A stretch of DNA of 64,000 bases, taken from contig CM060924.1 in the NCBI GenBank assembly GCA_030737875.1, positions 149,042,197 to 149,106,196 of the forward strand, read 5' to 3'. The notes below the pieces were generated by a model. It was not told the DNA's origin. It saw only the letters and a list, made by a program, of their open reading frames with translations, and searched no databases. This DNA is from Allium sativum (lineage: Eukaryota > Streptophyta > Magnoliopsida > Asparagales > Amaryllidaceae). Positions 35,119 through 47,856 of this stretch are shown one piece after another. A program made the translations under genes and the position numbers. The first letter of the stretch is position 1. Each line of letters begins with the position of its first letter.

Positions 35119-35501
35119 GTTCTCAGGGAGGAAATATTGGAGCTTAGCTTGGATTCCTGATCACTTGCTTGTGGGATTTTAGCTCATGTGCGGTCTTGAC
35201 ATGAAGCTAGCTATGGTTATCACTTATTTTGGGGATAGTACTTATGTATTTCAGTTTTTCAGCAATGTTGTTTTTATCTAGACTTGTGTATTTGGAAAGT
35301 TGACATTATGTTGTACCAGACTTGTTTTGAAATGGTTTGAAATCTTCCGCTGTTTTATCTATGTTATTTACTCTGTTTACATATATACATATGTTCTTGT
35401 TCTGCCTTGATATATCATTATGCATGTTTACCTGATTTAAACGCCACTCCAAAGTCAGAGTGCTTGCAAGAGCCACCCTGGCGGAGGTGGGGTGTTACAT
35501 T

Positions 35502-35513
35502 TGGTATCAGAGC
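35502..35513 (+). promoter_or_regulatory. Element C primer-binding site (tRNA-iMet type)
   Basis: TGGTATCAGAGC, two bases after the 5' LTR. Confidence 0.96.
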
Positions 35514-35697
35514 ATATGGTTTACGAGAGGGAACAAAAAGGTTTTTAAAACTTTTTGGAAAACTATTTTCAAAACCAAGTATAAAGTATTTTCCAAAGAA
35601 AAGTCTAGTTTATTTTAAAGGCTATTCCCCAAAAAGCCATTAGCAAAATTCCTTCGTTTTTCTCCATTCTGAATCTATCTTTTTCTTCGTTTTCAGT
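35514..35697 (+). other. Element C leader between PBS and gag
   Basis: 184 bases, A/T-rich, with several self-complementary runs (ggtttttaaaac, ggaaaactattttcc-like). No ATG-initiated frame of note precedes the gag start. Confidence 0.7.
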
Positions 35698-36790
35698 ATG
35701 GCCAATAACTTTGCCATTCCGGAGGGAGTGCACGTACATGTTTGGTATAGGAGACTTTTGGAGGCTAGGGCGACCGAAGCCGGCCCCGCAGATGTTCCTC
35801 CTCCTCCTCCTCCAGTAGTTAATGTTCCTCCTCCTCCTATCGCTGAGGTTCCTCTTCCTCCTCCCCCTCAGCATCCTCAAACTGACTTCGCAAAGACTTG
35901 CAAAGATTTCAAAGCAATGGGTGGCAAGAACTTTCAAGGCACTGAGACTTTTGTAGAGGCCAGAAATTGGTTGAAAGAGACCGAGGATTTATTTGCTATC
36001 TTTGGGTTAGACGATCAGAGGAAGATCTTGTTGGCGGTTTGGCTTATGAAGGATGAAGCCGCTTATTGGTGGGAAGTCACCAATGGTACTAGGCCTGTTG
36101 AGACTTGGGCCGATCTCAGGGCAAGGTTCGTGCTTAAGTTTCTATCTTCTGCTGAGGAGAATCTGCAAATGGAGAGGTTCATAACTTTGAAACAAGGAGA
36201 TATGTCTGTCAAAGAATATGTGAACAAGTTCAATCAGTTAGCTCGTTTTGGCTTAGATATGGTGAATACTCCTCAGAAGAAGGCTCTTCGTTTTGCTAGA
36301 GGATTGAATGATCCGTTGCAGGGATTGGCTATGTCACATATTCCCCATGGGGCCACGTTTGAGAGCTTGGTTGATATGGCATTACTTCAGGGAGATGTCA
36401 AGAAAGAGGTCAAGATGAATGATACTCAAGCCAAGAAGACTGATTCCCAGTGGAAAGGAAATCAGGGTAATCCAAGTGGTCAGAGTAGTCAAGGCAATCA
36501 GAACAAGAACAAGAACAAGAGTCAAGGCAACAAGGGGAACAACAACAAGGGCAAGAACAACAAGGGGAAGTGCCATTATTGCGGTTCGGTTGGGCATCTT
36601 ATTAAGGATTGTAAGAAGAGGAAAAGGAAGAATGGTGAATGCTTTTTCTGCGGTGAGACTGGACATTTCAGTAAGGATTGCCCGAAGAAGCAAGGGCAAG
36701 GCCAGGGTCAGACTCAGCGTGTTGGATCTTCAGGAGGGCAAGTTCATGCTCTCAATACCGGTCCAATTCCCGACCGAGGTAGTATTTCTG
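35698..36790 (+). pseudogene. Element C gag region of gag-pol polyprotein
   Basis: The start ATG at 35698 follows a T-rich leader and matches the start of the E copy (61427). A proline-rich stretch (about residues 38-62) precedes the Retrotrans_gag capsid region, which contains [13 protein letters not shown] and [12 protein letters not shown] basic, Asn/Lys/Gly-rich linker leads to two CCHC knuckles near residues 291-304 ([14 protein letters not shown]) and 313-326 ([14 protein letters not shown]), which bind genomic RNA in this family. This segment has no stop and is intact. It is marked pseudogene only because the joined polyprotein is broken downstream. Confidence 0.93.
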
Positions 36791-38604
36791 TTGAGAGCCT
36801 TGTATATATTTCTGATTTTCCATTTCGTACCTTGTTTGATTCTGGTGCATCGCATAGCTTTATCTCATCTGATCTTGTTGATAGTTTGCACCTTAGTACT
36901 AGCTTGGTAGATGATCCCGTCTGTGTCTCAAATCCTATTGGGGGTTCCGCCCATCTATCTATGATATGTGGGGATTTGGGGATCTCTATACTGAGTGTAG
37001 AGTTCTTGTGTAGTGCTTATGTTCTTGGTTTTAGGGGATACGGATTGATATTGGGCATGGATTGGTTGTCCAGATATGGAGCCATCATTGATTGTGAGCA
37101 TAGGGTTGTGAGGCTCGTGACTCGCCTCGGAAACACCCTAGAAATTTCTTGTAATCCGAGAGGTCCCGTCATGTTGTGCTATCTTGAATCACTCGACTCG
37201 TCAATGGAAAATCTTCAGTCTGTGAGAGTGGTTCGAGAGTATCCGGATGTTTTAGATGAAGTTAGGGGGTTGCCCCCTAAGCGAGAGATTGATTTCCGCA
37301 TTTATCTGGTGGATAATGCAAAGCCGGTTTCTTTGCCCGTTCGGCACATGGCTCCGCGTGAGAGGCGGGAGCTAAGTAAGCAAGTGAAGGAGTTGCTTGA
37401 GAAGAACTTCATTAGACGAAGTATATCTGAATGGGGAGCGCCTGTGGTATTTGCTACAAAGGCGGATGGTTCTCTCCGACTTTGTGTTGACTATCGAGAG
37501 TTGAATAAGCTGACTAAGAAGAACAGACACCCGTTTCCGAGGATTGATGATCTCTTTGACCAGCTTGTCGGTGCTTCTGTTTTCTCTCAGCTTGATCTTG
37601 CTACTGGATTCCATCAGCTCAAGGTAGCTGAAGATAGTATAGACAAGACTGCGTTCAGAACTCCAGATGGATTCTTCGAATGGCTTGTCATGCCATTCGG
37701 CTTGACTAATGCACCCGCATATTTCGTGCACTTGATGAGTAAGGTATTCAGGGAGTTCTTGAACAAGTTTGTCGTGGTCTTCGTAGATGATATTCTGATC
37801 TTCTCTAAGGATGAAGAAGATCACGCAAGGCATCTCGTGGAGGTAATGGATACGCTTAGAGCGCATCAGTTAAAGGCCAAGTTCTCCAAGTGTCACTTTT
37901 GGAGAAGGGAAGTTAGATTCCTTGGGCATATAGTATCTAAGCAAGGGTTAGCGGTGGATCCCGCTAAGGTAGTTGCAGTTCAGGATTGGAAGACTCCAAG
38001 GAATGCAACCGAAGTGAGAAGTTTTCTAGGTCTTGCAGGCTTTTACCGGAAGTTCATCAAGGACTTCGCGAAGATTTCCGCTCCTCTCACTAAATTGACG
38101 AAGAAAAATTTAGTTTTTGCTTGGAGCATAGAATGTAAGCTTGCTTTTCAGAAGCTCAAGAGGGCTCTCACATCAGCACCTGTTCTAGCTTTGCCAGATG
38201 GAGGGAAGTTATTTACAGTATACACCGATGCATGTGGCACGGGGTTAGGAGCTGTTCTGATGCAAGAAGGAAGAGTGATATGCTTTGGCGGTAGACAACT
38301 CAAAGTGCATGAGAAGAATTATCCCACTCATGACTTAGAGTTGGCAGCAATAGTATATGCACTCAAGGCTTAACGCCATTATCTTCTGGGAGAAAGATTT
38401 GAGCTTTATACCGATCACAAGTCATTGAAGTATCTCTTTTCTCAGAAGGATCTGAATCTGAGGCAACAAAGATGGATGGAATTCTTGGCGTCCTACGATT
38501 TTGAGATAGCTTATACCCCTGGCAAGGGGAATGTGGTAGCAGATGCATTGAGTAGAAAAAGGTTGACTCTGAGTCCTCTATTCATTGAGATGAAGAATTT
38601 ATAG
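36791..38604 (+). pseudogene. Element C pol: protease, reverse transcriptase, RNase H (two stops)
   Basis: The protease has [10 protein letters not shown] near residue 380 and LILGMDWLS. The reverse transcriptase has [22 protein letters not shown] near residue 632 and the catalytic FVDDILIFS near residue 695; all are intact. RNase H begins [15 protein letters not shown] near residue 842. TAA at 38371-38373 (codon 892) replaces the usual Trp in the ALK-x-RHYLLGE segment. TAG at 38602-38604 (codon 969) follows the DALSRK linker. The frame is unchanged across both. Confidence 0.94.
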
Positions 38605-40155
38605 TATGTGGCAACCTTTGATTTCTCTTTGGCGATTGAGTCGATGACCGGTTCTTTAGCATCTCTGGAACTCAGACCTACCCTTCTTGATCAAGTTGGG
38701 GCTTCGCAGAGAGAAGACCCTCAGATAGTTGAGATTATGGATAAGCTGAATCGAGGAGAGGCGTCTAGTCATCTCGCTCGATATTCTATTGATGACAAGG
38801 GTTGGCTGAGGAGAGACGGAAGGTTATGTGTTCCAATGGTAGAAGATTTAGTAAGAAAAGTTCTTGAGGAAGCGCATCGCCCTAAGTTGACTATACATCC
38901 AGGCGGAGATAAGATGTATAAAGATATGAAGCGCATTTTCTGTTGGCCTGGGATGAAGAAGGATGTGGCAGAATTTGTCTCTAGATGTATCATTTGCCAG
39001 CAGGTTAAGGCCGAGTCGAAGAAGCCCGGTGGGCTATTGCATCCTCTAGACGTTCCACTTTGGAAGTGGGAGAGTATTTCCATGGATTTTATCGATGGGC
39101 TACCAAGTTCAAGGAAAGGGAATACGAGCATTTGGGTTATTGTGGATAGACTTACGAAGAGTGCTCATTTCATTCCGGTGAAGAGCAAGAGGACCGCATC
39201 TTGGCTAGCGTCTGTATATCTTCGTGAGATTGTGAGACTACATGGAGTCCCTTCTAGTATAGTCAGTGACCGTGACCCAATATTTACAAGTAAATTCCGG
39301 AATAGCTTGCAAGAAGCTATGGGCACGAGGTTGAATCTAAGTACGGCTTATCACCCACAGACGGACGGTCAAACCGAAAGGGTGAATAGGGTACTCTAGG
39401 ATCTGTTGAGGCTTTGTATTCTAGATTTTGGTGGTACTTGGGAAGACCATCTTCCTCTTGTTGAGTTTGCATATAATAATAGTTATCAAGCAAGCATAGG
39501 GATGGCACCATTTGAAGCTTTATATGGGAGGCCGTGCAAGTCCCCTACATGTTGGTGGGAGACTACAGATGAGCTTATACTTGGGCCTGATATGATCAGA
39601 GATACATCCGAGAAGGTCGAGTTGATTCGGAGACGGATGAAAGCGGCCCAAGACCGACAGAAATCCTATGCTGATAAGCGAAGAACTGATTTGGAGTTTA
39701 ATGTGGGGGATATGGTTTTCGTGAAGGTTTCTCCTTTGCGGAATGTGGTCCGATTTGGAGCCGTTGGGAAGTTAGCACCGAGGTTTGTTGGACCATTCCC
39801 TATCATAGAGAAGATCGGGCAGATGGTTTATAGAGTTGAGTTGCCAGAGAAGCTTGCCGGAGTACACGATGTTTTTCATGTCTCGCATCTCCGGAAGTGT
39901 TTACATGAATCAGCCGAGGTTGTTGAGCCAAGTGTTCTGAAAGATGTGGAAGTGGAGAAAGAGGCTACCTTGAGGAGAGCTCCGATTCGTATCTTGGGGA
40001 CGGAGACCAAGAAGCTAAGGAATCGAGAGGTCAAGTTGGTGAAGGTTCAATGGGGTGAAGCCGAAGAAGACACAACTTGGGAAACCGAGGAGAAGATGCG
40101 TGGGCTTTATCCATTCCTTTTTGAGGGTACACTCTCAATCTCTTTTCTTTGTTAG
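38605..40155 (+). pseudogene. Element C pol: integrase and chromodomain-like tail (one stop)
   Basis: The HHCC zinc domain is visible (EEAHRPKLTIHPGGD ... CIICQQVK, about residues 1059-1100). The DDE core keeps SMDFID (D near 1130), SDRDP (D near 1191) and TDGQTE (E near 1227). TAG at 39397-39399 (codon 1234) directly follows the catalytic Glu region, where TLED is usual. After it the frame continues through the GPFPI and VFHVSHLR segments to a tail KLVKVQW ... TTWETEEKM (about 1445-1475), the chromodomain-like end of chromoviruses. The true terminator is at 40153-40155. Confidence 0.93.
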
Positions 40156-40692
40156 CATATCTTTCTCTTTGCTATCCATGTTTATCTAGTTTATCGTGTT
40201 AATCTTGTCATGAGAACCTTAGGTAGAAACCCTTTGGATGAAACATGTGTTTGAAACATGTTATGCTTGATGTTTGCAAGTGGTTGCAAGTGTTTGCAAG
40301 TGGTTACTCATGGATGCATTATACACGTTAGGCACTAGATCGGCTCACACACTCCTCATATTGCATATGCATGAGTGTTTACGCTTATTCATGGATGAAA
40401 ATTTTTGTGTTATCACATGGATGTTGCATATGGATGTATGTGATGTGCACACATATAGATGTTATACATTATGTTAGGAATTGCATACATATGGATTCAT
40501 TTCACTAACATAATTTGCATTGATGATATTTGCATTAGATAAGTACATATACACACACCTTTGCATATGTTCATACAACATTTAGAATCTTGTAAGGACA
40601 ATGATTGCTCGTGGATGATGTTTTGAGTAGATGGATGTTGGATGGTAGGATACGTTCTTCCTAACTTGAAGGTTTCGGGGACGAAATCCTTT
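40156..40692 (+). other. Element C spacer between pol and polypurine tract
   Basis: About 540 bases, non-coding, with repeated gtttgcaagtg phrases (40270-40310) and many gcatatggatg-like phrases. The hairpin TTTCG/CGAAA with loop GGGA lies at 40673-40686, matching those of A, B and F. Confidence 0.75.
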
Positions 40693-40705
40693 AAGGAGGG
40701 GAGAA
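40693..40705 (+). promoter_or_regulatory. Element C polypurine tract
   Basis: AAGGAGGGGAGAA directly before the 3' LTR, the expected plus-strand primer. Confidence 0.93.
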
Positions 40706-43700
40706 TGTAACAACCCGTATTTTAAATAACCTGTTATAACGTAAATCGAGGCAGAATTTAATTCTAAAATCTGAATCAAGGGAAACGGGCTATGCCATTG
40801 CGTTCGTCTTGGAAAAATACGCGAAATAGAGTCCGATTTTTCGAAAATCGGAGTCCGTATGACCCGATTAAGGCCCAACGAAGTTTTCAGAAAATTTCAA
40901 AGTAAAAACAGATTTCAAGTTTGAATTTGGAAATTTGGGGCAATTGGGCCAGGCGGGAAAATTCCCGCCAGAGCACCCAAGTCGACAGCCCTGTCGACTT
41001 GGGAGTCGACTTGGTTGGACCCAAGTCGACAGCCCTGTCGACTTGGCTGTCGACTTGGTCCAGCCGGGCAGTTCTGCCTGGTGCACCATTTTGGGTTTGT
41101 GTTGAGTTTGGGGGCCAGATTCGGTTTTAAGGGCTGAGATTGGAACTAGGGTTTAATCCTAAGGCTAGAACTAGTCCTAATCTCTATAAATAAGGCCCTA
41201 ACCTAACCCTAAATCATCATTAATCAACCCTACAACTAAACTATGGCAAAATCAATCCTCTCATGGCCTCCACTCTCTTCATAAAATTCTAAATAAATTT
41301 CTATGAGAGATTTTGCATGCATACAAGTGTTTTCAAGCTTGTATGAGCATCATTAGCTTGCATTCAAGTCAAGTTTCTATATTTGCATCATAAAGCAAGG
41401 GTTTTGATCATTTTGGCTTAAGGGTTTTTCTATTGAAGCTTGCATTTTGGGTTTAATTGGTTGCATAAGGGCTTTGTCATATTTTTGTGTCTTCATAAGC
41501 ATTGTAAGACCTTTTCTACTTTCATACTTAAACTCTAAAGTTAATGAATGATGCAAGTTGTGTTTGATCATTATGATATGCAAGTTTACTATGATGTGAT
41601 ATGCAAGTTTACTATGATGTGTTATGCAAGTTTACTATGATGTGTTATGCAAGTTTATCATGTTATGTTATGCAAGTTTGATATGCAAGTTTGTCATATG
41701 ATATGCAAGTTATGTTATGCAAGTTTGGGTTGATCCTTTTGTTCATGTTATCATGTTATGCAAGCTTATCTTGGGTTTATGAGCATAAAGCTTCAAGCTT
41801 TATGCTAAAGGTTGCATTTTGGCAACATGTAAGTTATCATATCTCTTATGATAACTTGCATGTGAGGCTAAATGCGAACTTATGGCCATTTCTACATGTC
41901 ATTTATTACCATGTATCACCAATATGCTAAGTTTGGTTTTATGCATGCTTTTGAGGCCTAAAAATGTAATATGCAAGTATATGAACATATGTACATTTCA
42001 TATGCCACCATGTTAAACTTGTGGCTTCAACACCTTTATGTCATGATTTATGCCAAGTTCCCTCTTTCTATCCTTTATGCGCTATTGCGATATGTAAGCG
42101 ATGGGATTGCGTTTGGGGTTGGGTAAACTTAAAAGACATAAAAACATAAGCTTGGGAATTTACCTATTAAGTTAGGTCTACCCTTTGGGAATTTACCTAC
42201 TAAGTTAGGTCTACCCAAATGCTTGAAAACTTGTAACATGTTTTGGAAACATGATGGACATGACACTTAGAAAAGATAAGTGTGACCAACTCGAGGTTGG
42301 GTTGAGTTTGTAGCGTAAACCTACCTGGAACCGACCGGCTTAACTAGTTGCTACAAACAATAGGACCCAATGTGAGAAATTGGCCATGTTGTACCTTGAA
42401 CCCGAGGTTAGACCAAGTTGTGGTGTAAAGCTACCCGGAACCGACCGGCTTAACTAGTAACCACAACAAGGTCTAATGTGAGAGGTTAAGGCGCATTAAA
42501 TTAATTAATGCCTCGTGATTAGGGTTAAGTCATGGTCCACTTAATACTTAACCAATTTGGGCTTGGTAGATTAATCAGGGTTAAGTCGTGAACTCATCGT
42601 TACACTTAACCAAGTTAATCCATGATTAGCAAGAGGGTTAAACCGTACTTAACCCACTAGAAAAATCCTAGCAATGGGGGTCCACTCCAGCAGTAATCCC
42701 AAGTTTGTATCATTAAGGCCCTAGGGTCTAGGCTAGGGAGGGAGCACGATTACTGGACTGGAAGTAAGTGACCAAAAACGACGGCAGAGTGGTACGCCGG
42801 TGTAGTTCCGGGCGGACCATGGTCGTGCACATAGTCCGAAGCCGGGGAATGCATGCACGGGTACGAGTAGATCGAGACTGTGCACTTATGTTTATGGTGT
42901 CCAGGGGTTGCCACCCTAGGGCTTGATACACCCGACGGGAGACCCTGCACAGACTACAATTATGTTTGGGCCGCATTGACACCAACACGTGACGAGTTAG
43001 GCTTAGGGAGCCGATCGACTAGACCGTTTGGTTGGACCTCGTAGGGTCATTTCATGTTATTGGACCTCGTGTTAGGGGCACTTCATGTTATTGGGCCAAA
43101 GCTTGGGCCAAGGGATCAATACTTGTTTATTCAAGTCATGTTAGTTTGCTAGTACACCTGTAGTGCAAAAACCTTAAACCTGATTATCCGATGACACCTT
43201 TATCTACCTTGTTAGTTAATCACCATGCTAGTATGTTGTTATCCTTATGTTCATCCCAGCTTTCATCATGCCAGTTAACTTTATCGGTTTACATTGATTG
43301 TAGTAGGGCTTACTCAGTCTTTTTGACTGACCTATTTTCTTTCGCCTCTTTTCTTCCGTTTCCCCCTCCCCCCCCCCCCCCCAGGTTCTCAGGGAGGGAA
43401 TATTGGAGCTTAGCTTGGATTCCTGATCACTTGCTTGTGGGATTTTAGCTCATGTGCGGTCTTGACATGAAGCTAGCTATGGTTATCACTTATTTTGGGG
43501 ATAGTACTTATGTATTTCAGTTTTTCAGCAATGTTGTTTTTATCTAGACTTGTGTATTTGGAAAGTTGACATTATGTTGTACCAGACTTGTTTTGAAATG
43601 GTTTGAAATCTTCCGCTGTTTTATCTATGTTATTTACTCTGTTTACATATATACATATGTTCTTGTTCTGCCTTGATATATCATTATGCATGTTTACCTG

Positions 43701-43765
43701 ATTCAAACGCCCCTCCAAAGTCAGAGTGCTTGCAATAGCCACCCTGGCGGAGGTGGGGTGTTACA
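40706..43765 (+). repeat. Element C 3' LTR (3060 bp)
   Basis: Nearly identical to 32437-35499, with few substitutions and small indels, for example a 5-6 base deletion near 40915 and a shorter poly-C tract at 43360-43382. Its TATA box is at 41184-41195, donor-like site at 41504 and acceptor-like AG at 43383-43384. Confidence 0.95.
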
Positions 43766-43770
43766 GTTAG
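43766..43770 (+). repeat. Target-site duplication of element C (right)
   Basis: GTTAG, identical to 32432-32436. Confidence 0.95.
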
Positions 43771-46700
43771 AATTACTTTGTCAGACATTCGTCCATACAA
43801 GTTGTCATGGGTTTGGACAAACCGAAGGCACTATTTAAAAATAGTCCTTGCACAACACCGTCTTCTATTATCTCTGAAAATCTCCTACGCGCAACATATA
43901 ATCAATTCAAAGTGGATCGTTAATCCGGTCTCTTTGAAATGATTAACGAATATTTTCATTTTAAATTATAAACTAACAAGATTATAATCTAATCTTACAT
44001 ACACAGTTATAGTCCAACCAACAGTATATGATCAACTTGTTGATATCTAGGTATTGTGATCATCTATTAAAATAGTTAATTTCAGTATGTGCGTAGCACA
44101 CGGTTCTTCTTCCCATTTTGTTTGTCATTTTGAAATAAATACTTTCCTTCTTCCTTAGAAAATATATTTCTCATGATCATCATTTATCTAATTATTCATA
44201 AATGGGTTAAATTTATGATCTATAATCTATTTGATAACTTTTACACTTTGTCTCGTTTTCGTCAAATTTTAATTCTATCTCTCATACTCGATTCACTTAT
44301 TTTCCTTTGTATACTGATAAAGTTACTCATTTTATTTTATTACTCTAACCCAATTTAAAACATTTATTCACAGTTTTGGTTTTTTTTTTTTTAAAGTACA
44401 GAACTGTTCTAACGATCAGTTCCTTATATCAGATATTTCTGGTATCAGATAAAAGCTGACAACTCTGACCGTATGTGTTACATACAGCTTTCTACCTTGT
44501 TTGAAATTTTAAACAACTCAATAGAAAATAAATTCAAATTTCAAAAATAAATTTATAACTTAATAATTTTACAGCTTCTGTGCTGACGTCTTACTTTGGC
44601 CAAAACAATATGTGATCTTTCGTCGTTGATCGATTTTCTTTTTGTTGACTTCCATTTGAATATTTCGTTTAGAAAAATCATTTCTAATTCTTCTTTAAAT
44701 TAAATTAACTTAAGTTCAATTTAAAATTCCAGTTTCAGTATTTATATTTCAGTTTTCAAAACTGTATTTCTAATCCTGATCCACTCTCTTCTTCTCCTTC
44801 TCTTGTAAATTTAAATAAAAATTCTACTTCCATTAAATATTCATTTTCTCATTTTAAATTACCTAAAAATGATTCAAATACAGTTCTTCTTTTATACCAT
44901 GTAGAACGGTATTTATCTGTGGCAGGAAATTCAGATTTATAGTTTAAACTGGAAAATCTTAGCGTTTATAACTATTTCCATTTTTGCTTTCATTAGACTT
45001 CAAATATTTATTACTAGAAATAAATTTTTATTTTTAATTATAAACTAAATTTAATTACACTTCTGTATTTCACATCCCCAACGTCTGATGAAATGCATTT
45101 AATTCCTGATTCACCTCCTTCCTTCACGACTTGACATATTGAAAACATAATTGTTGTTTTTATTTCCTTCATCTTCATTTATAAATTAAATTATAACTTA
45201 TTGAAAACTTGGATTTTGAAAATTTGAACTAAAGTTTGAAATCCGAATAAACCAAAGTACCAACTTTTAAAGTACCACCTTAAATTTTCTAGTAATCCTT
45301 GGCCTGATTGGCTCATTTTCTCGTGTCCTGGTCTAACACCCCAAATGCCAAAGTACCCTATTCAAAAATTGTGTGAACTTGGTCTAATTCCTGGGGTTTT
45401 TGCAAAGTGCCAAACTAAAGTGCCAAGCTACCAAACTCCAAAGTGCCAAGTCCCTGGAACACGGCATTTCTTGCAAAAACCCTGTGTTCTTCATCTTCTT
45501 CGTCCTGCACAGACTTGTGCACGTGCACAGTGGTTACCGCCGTCGTCACCCACCAGCGACCGTCCACTCACATCTCCCTTCCGACGCTGATCACAACACC
45601 ATGGCCCACGGCCCTCCATCACGTCCCTAACTCGAAAACCATGTGCCATCATCTTCCAGTCATTATATACAAGCCAGAGCAGTTTCTTGGTTGTCACAAT
45701 ACCCCTTCTCTCCGTCGCCTCAAGCAATGGGACCACCTGCACCCGCCACCAACCTCTTCTCCGAACGCATACGCACCTCCTTCCTCGTCCTTGGCCCACT
45801 CGATCACGTGGGGCCACCATACGATGCCACCCAAACCCGTGAACCCAATAACAGCCAAAATCCCTACTTTGCTCAATTCCTCTTAATCTATTCATTAGAA
45901 AAATAATTTAGCATTTTTCCTCACATCCTTGATCTCATATGATGCTCCACCCTAAACCCCTTTGCCTCCCATGACCTAGAAGGTCGGAATTTGGGTTTTT
46001 CCCCAATTCTGATCATCTCCGAAATTCTCAACTTCTAGGCTATTAAAAATCATGAAATTTCTTTTAAAAATCATCATTTACTATCAGTATTTCATTCATG
46101 TATTCAGTTTTTCTTAATACTGGGTTTGAAATTTTGATCAGACAGAGAGTTTGACATGAACAAACTATGTTCTTTGCTTTTGCATACAAGGTATGTATTG
46201 AAGGGTATTGGTGCTTCTAACTACTTTTTAAGGTTACTGAAATGGTTTTGACATTCAGGATAACATCTTACTCCTACCCTTAACCTGGATTAACAGATCC
46301 ATGTGATGGTATATAGTTTAAAATAGGAAGACACAGGATATAGGAATTACCAAGTATCAATAGTTTCTTAAATCATACATACTTAAGTTCAAGTAGCAAA
46401 CAACCAAAAGTTTGATTAGACCAATATATAACAAAGCACTCCACTGGCATAAGTTCAACACAAGCAGTAACCATTTTCAGTTCAAAATAAGATAAAAACA
46501 GTAAAGAATTTTTGGTAAATACTTACTCACTTGTAAAAGCTCCAAAATTCTTGTTGTTCTTAGCTCAAGTCCTTGAACTATTGTGTGTTGGTGTGAGTCA
46601 GTTGTGTGTATGTATGTAGGTCTTTATATAGCGGCAAGAATAGATAAAATATTGGGTGCAATTAATGCAGATTTGAAATAGCACAACAGGCCTTTTACTT

Positions 46701-47356
46701 GACAATTGAAAACGCCAAATAAATAACCATTTCCTCTCACAAAACCTCTCATTCTTACATCAGTTTTCACATGGCCTTTCAGCCTAGATGCTACCCTCCA
46801 TAACCTCTAAACATTGTACCAAACTCTCCTCATTTGCTTTGAAAAGAAGCACCCATTAAATGTGCTATGTACCATCCCCTTCTACCAATACTCTTCCTTA
46901 GTTTTTAAGCAAAATAATGTGATCATGTTGTACCAAAATGTTCAGTTTTTTATTGAGCTTTCAAATCACATGTTTCATATGTCAAGGCTTGATTTTTCAA
47001 CAATTTTATTTAAAATGCAACTTGCCTTGCAAGGTATGATCAAATTCTGAAAGTATGTTACCATACACATATGAAAACACTTAGCAATACCTATGATTTT
47101 GTGCTCTACTAGTGTAGGTATGATTATGGTACCCATACATGATGTGGTAATATTTTTATGTATGTATGCTTTTGACAAATTAGCCAAAGTCTTGAAAAAT
47201 GCAACATGAGTTGGAAGCGATTTTGACAATTCATAATCACCTGTTTCAATGCATATGCAAGGGAGATTTTATCATATTAATTGTGTTTGTGAATATATGA
47301 AATGAAACATGATTTTTGAAACGGATTTGACCATACATGATTTTGATTTTCAATGT

Positions 47357-47407
<51 letters not shown>

Positions 47408-47819
47408 AAAATCATATCTATGCTTTACCGTAATTTGAAAGGATTTGACAATGCAATATTTCAAATCTAAGTGAATATGTCTTTGAAAACAAAGAGGAAT
47501 TGCCTAGATCATGTTTAGGCAATATGTTTAAATATGTTTTTAAAACAAGAATTTGCTTAAAACAATGATTTAAAGTCTACTGAAAAATATAACAAGTGCT
47601 TGGTAAAGTCTTGACCTTTTTTTTAAATGCTATGTATATGTGTCATTTAACAAAAATGTAAAAATATAAATCTAAACTATTAAAAATATCATATACAAAA
47701 GAGCCAAGTTTTAGTCTAGACATGATTTAAATACTTGGTTTAAAATTGTGTTTGCACATATATACTCATGATCAAACAAATGTATAAGTTAAGATCGATG
47801 CGAAATCCGGGTCATTACA
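43771..47819 (-). repeat. Element B 3' LTR, second segment
   Basis: This continues the B LTR after C, matching 49789 onward in the other copy. It contains a C-rich, less AT-rich patch (about 45440-45890), a donor-like AAGTGAGTAAGTATTT (minus, near 46515-46533), a TATA box (minus CTATATAAAG, 46622-46631) and a (TA)n run (about 47364-47404). It ends gggtcattaca at 47819. Reading frames in the C-rich patch are antisense to B and are not supported as genes. Confidence 0.92.
46622..46631 (-). promoter_or_regulatory. TATA box in B 3' LTR
   Basis: CTATATAAAG on the minus strand. The 5' LTR copy is at 52643-52652. A strong donor-like GTGAGTAAGT follows about 100 bases downstream in sense in both copies. 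Confidence 0.55.
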
Positions 47820-47856
47820 TTATACCCCCCTTATAAAAATTTCTTCCTCGAAATTT
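47820..47856 (-). promoter_or_regulatory. Element B polypurine tract and adjacent hairpin
   Basis: AAGGGGGGTATAA on the minus strand abuts the 3' LTR. The hairpin AAATTTC/GAAATTT with a 6-base loop is at 47837-47856. Confidence 0.82.

Larger units (their letters stand above)
32437..35499 (+). repeat. Element C 5' LTR (3063 bp)
   Basis: It runs TGTAACAACCCG...GGGTGTTACA. In order: a conserved block around gcgttcgtctcgg (32530-32555); the palindrome GGCGGGAAAATTCCCGCC (32688-32705); GTCGAC hairpins (32712-32782); TATA box (32920-32931); donor-like GTAAGCC (33240); atgcaagttta tandem units (about 33300-33440); two 11-bp-arm hairpins (33518-33542, 33567-33593); the doublet of long stem-loops (34033-34212); ggttaagt/acttaacc repeats (about 34256-34400); AGTC/GACT hairpin (35054-35066); and a poly-C tract with AG (35100-35118). 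U3 is only about 0.5 kb, so most of the LTR would be transcribed. No genes. Confidence 0.95.
32437..43765 (+). mobile_element. Element C: complete chromovirus retrotransposon nested in B
   Basis: This is a full-length plus-strand element of 11,329 bp: 5' LTR (32437-35499), primer-binding site, leader, one-frame gag-pol (35698-40155), 0.55-kb spacer, polypurine tract and 3' LTR (40706-43765), with a perfect GTTAG duplication. The two LTRs differ at few positions and by small indels, so it is the youngest insertion of known extent here. Despite that, gag-pol has three in-frame nonsense codons. Domain order PR-RT-RH-IN plus chromodomain-like tail marks a chromovirus, probably Tekay/Del-like. Confidence 0.96.

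Noticed and set aside
36382..36910. Overlapping frames of 105 and 163 codons on both strands
   Set aside because: They are shadows of the Lys/Asn-rich gag linker and zinc knuckles of C.
43360..43384. Poly-C run as a sequencing or assembly artefact
   Set aside because: It is at the same place in both C LTRs, D and E, next to conserved flanks, so it is real, although its exact length may be misread.
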